Shown: one piece after another, positions 58,150 to 64,000 of the stretch
Layout: each line of letters starts with the position of its first letter
Numbering within the stretch: the first letter of the stretch is position 1
NCBI RefSeq assembly: GCF_003947415.1
Contig: NZ_QHKL01000002.1
Location: forward strand, 310,001 to 374,000
Origin: Amycolatopsis sp. WAC 01376
GTDB taxonomy: Bacteria > Actinomycetota > Actinomycetes > Mycobacteriales > Pseudonocardiaceae
Direction: 5' to 3'
DNA: 64,000 nt
Notes under the pieces: generated by a model
What the model saw: only the letters and a program-made list of their open reading frames with translations
The model's database searches: none
Told to the model about the DNA's origin: nothing
Position numbers and translations under genes: made by a program

Positions 58150-58667
58150 GTACTTCGGAAGGTCGTTTCGGGTATCACTATTTCGAACCCGAGGTCGCCG
58201 GCGGCTTGGGCCCAGGCATCGACTATGACCCGCGGCGTGGGGACGAACCACTCGTCGGCCCGCTTCACTATCAGTTCGCCGGTTGGCTCGGCGACGACAT
58301 CGTCACGACGAGCGGGTACTGGATCGTCACCGGCAGGCTCGCCGACGCGCTCCGGGCCTCGCCACTCACCGGCTATGAGCTCGGCGAGGTAGTGGTGACT
58401 ACCGACGAACAGTTCGACATGTTCTACAGCCACCTCGGCCTTCCTCGTGACTGGGAGCGGCTCATCCCCACCGGCACGGAGGAGGGCGGTGAGGACTTCG
58501 TGCTCGAAACCGTTGTCGACCTGCTCGTCAGTGACGCCGCACTCGAACTGTTGCGGCGGTTCCACATCGACGACGCCGACATCTCGCCCGCGGACGAGGG
58601 CCCGGTGGTCTCCGAAGTCATGCAGAAGTACCTCGAACTGCAGCGCGCGAAGGGCGACGAGGTCTAG
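58146..58667 (+). CDS. Protein of unknown function (173 residues)
   Basis: A soluble acidic protein, MSTSEGRFGYHYFEPEVAGGLGPGIDYDP at the start, rich in Tyr, Phe and Gly, with a C terminus VSEVMQKYLELQRAKGDEV that is helical. Size, acidity and coupling to neighbours recall immunity proteins of polymorphic toxin systems, but no toxin gene is seen in the window, so this is only a possibility. Confidence 0.6.
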   Translation: MSTSEGRFGYHYFEPEVAGGLGPGIDYDPRRGDEPLVGPLHYQFAGWLGDDIVTTSGYWIVTGRLADALRASPLTGYELGEVVVTTDEQFDMFYSHLGLPRDWERLIPTGTEEGGEDFVLETVVDLLVSDAALELLRRFHIDDADISPADEGPVVSEVMQKYLELQRAKGDEV

Positions 58668-58731
58668 ATGCGCGTATCGAGGACACCGATGCGCGAACAA
58701 CTGCGCCCGGATTTCGGCTGAGGAGAGCACG

Positions 58732-59802
58732 GTGGCACGAAAGCGCAAGACCCTTCCCAAAGACTTCGCGGAGAGGTTGACCTCGGCCCCGGTGGAGGAG
58801 CTCAAAGCCGTCTTCGGCAAATGCGAGATCGACGCGCGGGGTGGCTATGCCAAAGGGACCGCCATCGGCTTCCCGGAGTGCCCGGACGAGCTCATCGTCT
58901 GGCTGGCCGGGCAGGGCCTCGCCGTCGACACCCCGGACAGCTACGGCAGGACACCGCTTCACGCGCGGGCTTCACGCGCTGCTCCGAAGCCGATCGCGCA
59001 GATTCCTTTGCTGCTCTCTCTCGGCGCGGACATCGAGGCGGCCGACCGCTCCGGGCAAACGCCGCTTCAGACCGCTGTGGACGGATTGAATGCCGGGGCG
59101 GCGCGCGTGCTGATCGAGCACGGGGCATCGACCGAGGTGCTCGACAGGCGCGGCAACACGTTGTTGGCGCGAGGCCTGATCAGTACGCAAAACGCCGATA
59201 TCCCCGAGTGTGTCGAGATCGCGAAGCTGCTGCTCGAACACGGTGCGAGCATCACGGCCGGGATGCGTCGGAAGGTCGAGCGGATCGGTAGTGGTTTCGA
59301 GTTCCACCGGGAGAACTTCAACCCCGATTTCCTCGAAGAGACCGACGCCGCGCTCAGTGAGCTGTACCGGATCTTCGGGGTCGAGCCGGTCGCCCGGCGG
59401 TCGACGCACGACGGGGTATCGCCGATCGTCGTGCCCGACGGACCCTGGCCGGAGCGGCACAAAGCGCTTTGGGAGCTTCTCGTGCCGTCGGCCGGCGCGG
59501 GGGCGACAGTGCAGTGCGAGGCCATCCGCGTCACCGGCCGGATCTTCGACGAAATGTTCCGGAACGGCGGAGCGAACTGGGACCGTGATTATCGTGCGAT
59601 GGCCGACGCGTTCCCGGGTTTCGTGGCGCGGGGCGAGCCTCTCGGCGAAGAAGAACTCCAAGAAGCCAAGGAGATCGCGAAGCAGGTCAGGTCGGGCCGC
59701 GGCGCGGACGGTCACCTCGATCGCTTGAAGGAGCTCGCCGTCGTCTGGGTCGTGAACAATCCGGGCCCGATCGCCTTGGGGCCGGTGGACTACACACGGT
59801 GA
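58732..59802 (+). CDS. Ankyrin repeat protein
   Basis: A 356-residue protein with about four ankyrin repeats between residues 45 and 190 (DSYGRTPLHARAS, DRSGQTPLQTAVDGLNAGAARVLIEHGAS, DRRGNTLLARGL, EIAKLLLEHGASI). The C-terminal 160 residues (ERHKALWELLVPSAGAGATVQ onward) are unassigned. GTG start after AGGAGAG, 64 bp past the previous gene. Ankyrin repeats imply protein binding. Confidence 0.8.
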   Translation: MARKRKTLPKDFAERLTSAPVEELKAVFGKCEIDARGGYAKGTAIGFPECPDELIVWLAGQGLAVDTPDSYGRTPLHARASRAAPKPIAQIPLLLSLGADIEAADRSGQTPLQTAVDGLNAGAARVLIEHGASTEVLDRRGNTLLARGLISTQNADIPECVEIAKLLLEHGASITAGMRRKVERIGSGFEFHRENFNPDFLEETDAALSELYRIFGVEPVARRSTHDGVSPIVVPDGPWPERHKALWELLVPSAGAGATVQCEAIRVTGRIFDEMFRNGGANWDRDYRAMADAFPGFVARGEPLGEEELQEAKEIAKQVRSGRGADGHLDRLKELAVVWVVNNPGPIALGPVDYTR

Positions 59803-59809
59803 GGGCGGG

Positions 59810-59844
59810 CCGCGTGTCCCCGGCAAGGCATCGGGGACACGCGG
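59810..59844. terminator. Bidirectional hairpin between the ankyrin and M28 genes
   Basis: CCGCGTGTCCCC (59810-59821) and GGGGACACGCGG (59833-59844) pair perfectly around 11 nt. It starts 7 bp after one stop and ends 6 bp before the convergent one. Confidence 0.85.
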
Positions 59845-59850
59845 CGTGAC

Positions 59851-61212
59851 TTACTTCCGCAGCAGGCTGTACGCCGCCGAGCCGATCAGCTCCAGCGAAA
59901 CCTGAAGCCGCTCGAGGGAAACGTTGTCCTTGATGGTGTCTTCCGGCGTGTGGTACGTCGGTTCCAGCAACGCCGGGCCGGATTCGCCGCGCCAGCTGAA
60001 GTTGCCGGAAGCGATCCCGCGCTCGAAGAACGGCACGTGGTCGCTCGAACCGCGCGCGACCGGGCCCTTGACGCGCGGGTCGTAGCCGAGCCGTTTGGCG
60101 GCGGCGTTGACGGCCGCGGTCGTGGCGTTGTCGGCACCGTCGACCGAGAGCAGCCAGTAGGTGATCGCCGGGTCCCAGCTGGTGGCGACCATGTCGTTCT
60201 GGAAACAGCCGGTGATCCGCTGAGCCTCCGCGTCGGACAGGTTCTTGACGTAGTGCCGCGAACCGATCAGCCCGTACTCCTCCGAACCCCACAGCGCGAA
60301 CCGCAGCGTCTTGTTCGTCGGCAGGTGGCGCAGGACGCGGGCGAGTTCGAGGCACAGCACGGTGCCGCTGCCGTCGTCGTTGGCGCCGGGGGAGCCGGGG
60401 ACGCTGTCGTAGTGCGCCGTCACCATGACGACGCCGTCGTCCTTGCCGGGGAACGTGGCGGGCCGTTCGGCGATGACGTTGTACGACGTCAGGTTCTTGT
60501 GGTGGGTGGCCGTCGCCTTCACCGTGACCGAACCCTTGGCGAGCCGTTCGCGCAGGCGCTCCACCTGCACCTGGGCCAGGCCGAGCACCGGGATCGTGAC
60601 CGGGGTGGCGAGCGTCGGCGAGAACGCGGACAGCTTGCGTGCCGGGTCGGCGCCGATCCGGCCGAGCAGCACGGCGTCCGCTCCGCGCTGCGCGGCCGTC
60701 AGGTACGCGTCGGCCTTGTTCGTCACGGCGGCGATCAGCACGATCTTGCCGGTCAGATCTTCGGGGAGGGTGCTGCCGTCACCGGCGTCGACGACGACGG
60801 CCTCGCGGGTGATGTCCTGCGCGCCCTGCGGCGAGGAGCCGGTCTGCCAGCTGTCGCGTCCGATCGACAGGGCACCCAGGAACTTGTCGGCGATCGGGAA
60901 CGGCTGCAGCGTGACCTGGTAGCGCAGCTCGCGCAGCACCTTCGCGATGTACTCCTTGGCCCGCAGTTCGCCTTCGGTACCGGCGATGCGGGGGCCGATC
61001 CTGTCGCTGAGCACCCGCAGGTGCTCCAGCGCCCGCCGCGAACGGACCCGCGCGACCACGGGGTAGTCGCCGAACTCCAGCGACGGCGGGAACTGCGCGC
61101 CCGGTCGTTGCTGCGTGGCCGCGGCGGCGGCGCCGGGGTTGAGCCCGATCGTCGCCGCGCCCGCCAGTGCCACCGCGCCCGCGAGCACCTCACGTCTGCG
61201 CAGACCTGCCAT
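59851..61212 (-). CDS. Tat-exported M28 family aminopeptidase
   Basis: A 453-residue peptidase with a twin-arginine signal (RRREVLAGAVALAGAA, residues 5-20), a PA-domain-like insertion (about 110-235) and the M28 zinc site: AHYDSVPGSPGANDDGSG (His and bridging Asp), the EEYGLIGS pair, and a late TYHTPEDTI His. It probably acts as an extracellular aminopeptidase; the specificity cannot be read from sequence. Confidence 0.9.
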   Translation of the reverse strand: MAGLRRREVLAGAVALAGAATIGLNPGAAAAATQQRPGAQFPPSLEFGDYPVVARVRSRRALEHLRVLSDRIGPRIAGTEGELRAKEYIAKVLRELRYQVTLQPFPIADKFLGALSIGRDSWQTGSSPQGAQDITREAVVVDAGDGSTLPEDLTGKIVLIAAVTNKADAYLTAAQRGADAVLLGRIGADPARKLSAFSPTLATPVTIPVLGLAQVQVERLRERLAKGSVTVKATATHHKNLTSYNVIAERPATFPGKDDGVVMVTAHYDSVPGSPGANDDGSGTVLCLELARVLRHLPTNKTLRFALWGSEEYGLIGSRHYVKNLSDAEAQRITGCFQNDMVATSWDPAITYWLLSVDGADNATTAAVNAAAKRLGYDPRVKGPVARGSSDHVPFFERGIASGNFSWRGESGPALLEPTYHTPEDTIKDNVSLERLQVSLELIGSAAYSLLRK

Positions 61213-61311
61213 GGAACACCCCTCACTTCTCGGAGAAACTCGTTCGAGTAGCTAAGAGTGACGGAGCCGCCGGGGCAACCTCCGTTCGTCCCCTTTTTCC
61301 GTAACGTTCCC

Positions 61312-61944
61312 TCAACCTTTGGCGCCGAAGGCTTTCAGGAAGGTATCGACGCCGGCCGCGGCGATGGCGCGAAGTTCGGTGTCGGGAGTACTGCGCGTGC
61401 CGAGCCTCGCCCGCTTGTCGGCCGGACCGGACAGCAGCGCGAAGAACTGGTCCGCGGCCAGGAGCGGGTCCGCGGTGTGAACGTGCCCGGAGACGGTGAG
61501 GCGGGCGAGCCGGTCGGCCAGCGCCTCGGCGACGCGGTCCGCCGCGCGGGTGTCGACGACGTCGAGCAGGTCGGGGAACTGACCGGCCTCGGCCGCGAGC
61601 AACCGTCGCAGCGCCCATGAGCGGTCGGCGCAGTAGCACTTGAGCAGTTTCAGGCCGACCGTTTCCAGGGTGGCCCGGAGATCGTCGCCCGCGCCGGTGA
61701 GCCGCTCGACCACGGCCAGGTTCTCAGCCAGTGCCTGATCCGCCGACGCGGAGACGGTCTCGCGGAAGAGGTTCTCCTTGTCGCCGTAGTGGCTGTACAC
61801 GGTGGCTTTGGCGACGCCGGCTTCGGCCGCGATCACGTCCACGCCCGCCTGCGCGTATCCCTCTCGCGCGAACACGGTGAAAGCCGCGTCGAGGATCGCT
61901 TGCCGCTTGTCGATCCGGCCTCGGGCCGTACCAGTCCCACTCAT
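61312..61944 (-). CDS. TetR family regulator of the divergent MFS operon
   Basis: A 210-residue TetR protein with helix-turn-helix VDVIAAEAGVAKATVYSHYGDKENLF (about 34-59) and a TetR_C_7-like effector domain. It is divergent from an MFS transporter, and three near-identical dyads lie between the two genes, so it probably represses both until an exported compound binds. Confidence 0.9.
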   Translation of the reverse strand: MSGTGTARGRIDKRQAILDAAFTVFAREGYAQAGVDVIAAEAGVAKATVYSHYGDKENLFRETVSASADQALAENLAVVERLTGAGDDLRATLETVGLKLLKCYCADRSWALRRLLAAEAGQFPDLLDVVDTRAADRVAEALADRLARLTVSGHVHTADPLLAADQFFALLSGPADKRARLGTRSTPDTELRAIAAAGVDTFLKAFGAKG

Positions 61945-61974
61945 GCTGTCAGCGTACCCGGACGGCCGGACAAC

Positions 61975-62049
61975 CAGACTCGTCAGTCTGTCGAAGCAGA
62001 CCTGCTAGTCTCGAACTCGCTGGTCTGAAAAACCAGACTGATGAGTCTG
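61975..62049. promoter_or_regulatory. Three TetR operator dyads, CAGACTnnnnAGTCTG
   Basis: Perfect CAGACT-4-AGTCTG dyads at 61975-61990 and 62034-62049, and a degenerate one (CAGACC-TGCT-AGTCTC) at 61997-62012. They fill the region between the divergent TetR and MFS starts. Shared arm sequence and 4-nt spacing indicate one regulator. Confidence 0.8.
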
Positions 62050-62065
62050 ATTCGAAGGGAAGAAC

Positions 62066-63442
62066 ATGACGACCATCCGGGACGATCGGCTGGGCTCCTC
62101 GCTGCGGTCGCTGATCGGCGTGATCCTGCTCGGCGGCGCACTCGGCATCCTGAACAGCACCATGGTCGCGGTCGGGATCCGCGACCTCGCCGAGGACTTC
62201 GAAGCCTCGCTGGGCACCGTGGGTTGGGTTTCGACCGGCTTCCTGCTCGCGGTCACCGTCACCATCCCCGTGACCGGCTGGGCGGGAGAGGCCTTCGGCG
62301 GCAAGCGGATGTGGCTTGCCGGGCTCGGCGTGTTCCTCGCCGGCTCGCTGGGGTGCGGGCTGGCATGGGATATCGAAAGCCTGATCGCCTTCCGTGTACT
62401 GCAGGGGATCGGCGCGGGCATCCTCGATCCACTCGTGCTCACCCTGCTCGCCCGCGCCGCCGGGCCGCGGCGCGCCGGCCGCGTGATGGGACTGATGGCC
62501 GCCGTGCTCTCGCTCGGTCCCGTGCTCGGCCCGGTACTCGGCGGCGTGGTGCTGCAGGGTCTCGGCTGGCGGTGGATGTTCCTGCTCTGTGTGCCCCTCG
62601 GCGCGCTGGCGGTGCTGCTCGCGGTGCGCGTCATGCCCGCGGATCCGCCTGTCGAGCGACGGACACGGCTCGACGTCCTCGGCGTCGCCCTGCTCGGGCC
62701 GGGTTTCGCGGGACTGCTCCTGGTGCTTTCCCAGGCGGCCGACGGAGCGGACTTCGGCTCTTCTCCGGTGCTCGTCCCGCTGGTGGCGGGTGCCGCGTTG
62801 CTGATCGGTTACGTGATTCACGCGGTGCGCGGTGAGGCACCGCTGGTCGACATCCGGCTGTTCGCCCGTGGCGGGTTCGCCGCGAGCGTCACCGTCATGG
62901 CGCTGACCGGGCTGGCGATGTTCGCGAGCCTGATCGTCCTTCCGCTGTACTTCCAGCAGGTCAAGGGACACGGCGCGCTCGCGGCCGGACTGCTCGTCGC
63001 GCCGCTGGGCGTCGGAGCCGCGGTCGCCGCCCCGCTGGCGGGACGCCTCAGTGACCGGATCGGTTCACGCAACCTCGCGCTGGCAGGTGGTCTCGTGGCC
63101 ACCTTCAGTGCTGTCTTCTTCACGAGGGCCGGCACCGGGACGGGTGACGTGGTCATCGCTCTCGCCGGGCTCGCCCTCGGCGCCGGACTCGGTTTCGTGG
63201 GCCCGCCCGCGATGGGGGCGGTGTACCGGACGCTGCCGGGGCCACTGGTACCGCAGGGAAGTTCGGTGCTCTACATGCTCAACCAGCTCGGCGGTTCGAT
63301 CGGGGTCGCCGTGGTCGCGTTGCTCCTCGGCACCGCGACCGGTCCGGTCGCGGGCCTGCACGGGGTGTACTGGTTCGTGGCAGGCACCCTGCTCGTCCTG
63401 CTCGCCGCCGCCACGCGGCTGCCGGGAAGGGGTGACCGGTGA
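62066..63442 (+). CDS. MFS drug-efflux transporter, DHA2/EmrB-type
   Basis: A 458-residue membrane protein with about 14 predicted helices. The LNSTMVAVGIRDLAEDFEASLGTVGWVSTGFLL start and RVLQGIGAGILDPLVLTLLARAA (motif C-like region follows with GPVLGPVLGG) place it in the 14-helix multidrug antiporter family. Proton-driven export is expected. Ribosome site GAAGGGAAG. Coupled to the downstream SDR gene (GTGA). Confidence 0.9.
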   Translation: MTTIRDDRLGSSLRSLIGVILLGGALGILNSTMVAVGIRDLAEDFEASLGTVGWVSTGFLLAVTVTIPVTGWAGEAFGGKRMWLAGLGVFLAGSLGCGLAWDIESLIAFRVLQGIGAGILDPLVLTLLARAAGPRRAGRVMGLMAAVLSLGPVLGPVLGGVVLQGLGWRWMFLLCVPLGALAVLLAVRVMPADPPVERRTRLDVLGVALLGPGFAGLLLVLSQAADGADFGSSPVLVPLVAGAALLIGYVIHAVRGEAPLVDIRLFARGGFAASVTVMALTGLAMFASLIVLPLYFQQVKGHGALAAGLLVAPLGVGAAVAAPLAGRLSDRIGSRNLALAGGLVATFSAVFFTRAGTGTGDVVIALAGLALGAGLGFVGPPAMGAVYRTLPGPLVPQGSSVLYMLNQLGGSIGVAVVALLLGTATGPVAGLHGVYWFVAGTLLVLLAAATRLPGRGDR

Positions 63443-64000
63443 AGACGATCGTGATCTCCGGCGGCACCGACGGAATGGGCAAAGCCCTCGCGATGGAGTA
63501 CCTCGGCCGCGGTGACAACGTCGTCGTCCTCGGCCGTGATCCGGCCAAAGGCGCGGTGTTCGCCGAAGCCGGCCGCGCGACGTTCATCCAGGCGGATCTC
63601 GGCCTCGTCGCGCGCAACCGGGAGGTCGTCGGACTGATCGCCGAGCGCTTCCCCGTCGTGGACGCGCTGGTGTTGTGCGCCCGCCACTTCCGCTCGGCCA
63701 GAGTCGAGACGGCCGAAGGTATCGAGAGCACTTTCGCGTTGGAGTACCTGAGCCGTCACCTGCTCGGCCATGGTCTCGCCGCGGCCTTGGGCAGGGCCGA
63801 GCGGCCGGTCATCGTCAACGTGTCCGGCCCGGGAACGGCCAAACCCGAGATCCGCTGGCACGACGTTTCGCTGACGCGGGGTTATCAGGGGGTCGGCGCG
63901 CAACTACAGGCAGGACGGGCCAACGACCTGCTCGGTGTCGCCTTCGCCGCCGAGCACGCCGGGAGCGGGATCTCTTACGTACTGCTCAATCCCGGCGGTG
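63439..64000 (+). CDS. Short-chain dehydrogenase/reductase (3' end beyond window)
   Basis: The first 187 residues of a Rossmann-fold oxidoreductase: cofactor loop VISGGTDGMGKALAMEYLGRG, then ALVLCARHFRS in place of the common NNAG, and VNVSGPGT. The catalytic Tyr-Lys pair is not obvious; the usual YxxxK position reads YQGVGAQLQAGRA, so activity on standard SDR substrates is uncertain. GTG start overlaps the MFS stop. Confidence 0.82.
   Translation, partial: MKTIVISGGTDGMGKALAMEYLGRGDNVVVLGRDPAKGAVFAEAGRATFIQADLGLVARNREVVGLIAERFPVVDALVLCARHFRSARVETAEGIESTFALEYLSRHLLGHGLAAALGRAERPVIVNVSGPGTAKPEIRWHDVSLTRGYQGVGAQLQAGRANDLLGVAFAAEHAGSGISYVLLNPGG

Overview
The window is high-GC actinomycete chromosome with GTG/TTG starts, many ATGA/GTGA gene junctions and TANNNT promoters placed directly in front of start codons. 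Mycothiol amidase (mca), GuaB1, class II fructose bisphosphatase and a 2-type ferredoxin-NADP reductase fit the Pseudonocardiaceae, most likely Amycolatopsis or a close relative; the genus is inference. No rRNA, tRNA, CRISPR array or insertion sequence was seen.

The backbone follows, from memory, the Mycobacterium tuberculosis order Rv1080c to Rv1112: greA, DUF4307, mca, small membrane protein, DUF255 protein, hemolysin III, Z-prenyl transferase, phoH2, fum, glpX, xseB, xseA, lipid-droplet protein, ispH, DUF6542 and ychF. Lineage-specific blocks are spliced between these core genes.

Layout: 0-2 kb, hppD (partial) with a divergent Lrp regulator, then an MBL-fold protein. 2-19 kb, core genes interrupted by a Hen1-Pnkp RNA-repair operon (4.5-8.4 kb), an acyl-CoA oxidase and a K+ channel. 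19-33 kb, accessory metabolism: an AP-superfamily hydrolase with a GT2, guaB1, an OYE reductase, small secreted proteins, an NBR1-Ig-like membrane protein, ligB, an EamA permease and several regulators. 33-42 kb, core again (fum, glpX, xseA/xseB, ispH). 42-50 kb, DNA repair (rmuC-like, sbcDC, ogt, Ada-AlkA). 50-55 kb, ychF followed by three toxin-antitoxin modules (AbiE, RHH-Doc, an AbiE-like pair), each behind its own palindromic operator; the last lies between 18-bp direct repeats. 55-60 kb, a run of closely spaced genes of unknown function ending in an ankyrin protein. 60-64 kb, a Tat-exported M28 peptidase and a TetR-controlled MFS/SDR operon.

Of 16 convergent gene pairs in the window, seven overlap at their 3' ends and the other nine are separated by a hairpin or palindrome. 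Four of these are copies of a 53-nt palindrome whose arms co-vary around an invariant core, which points to a dispersed bidirectional terminator family.
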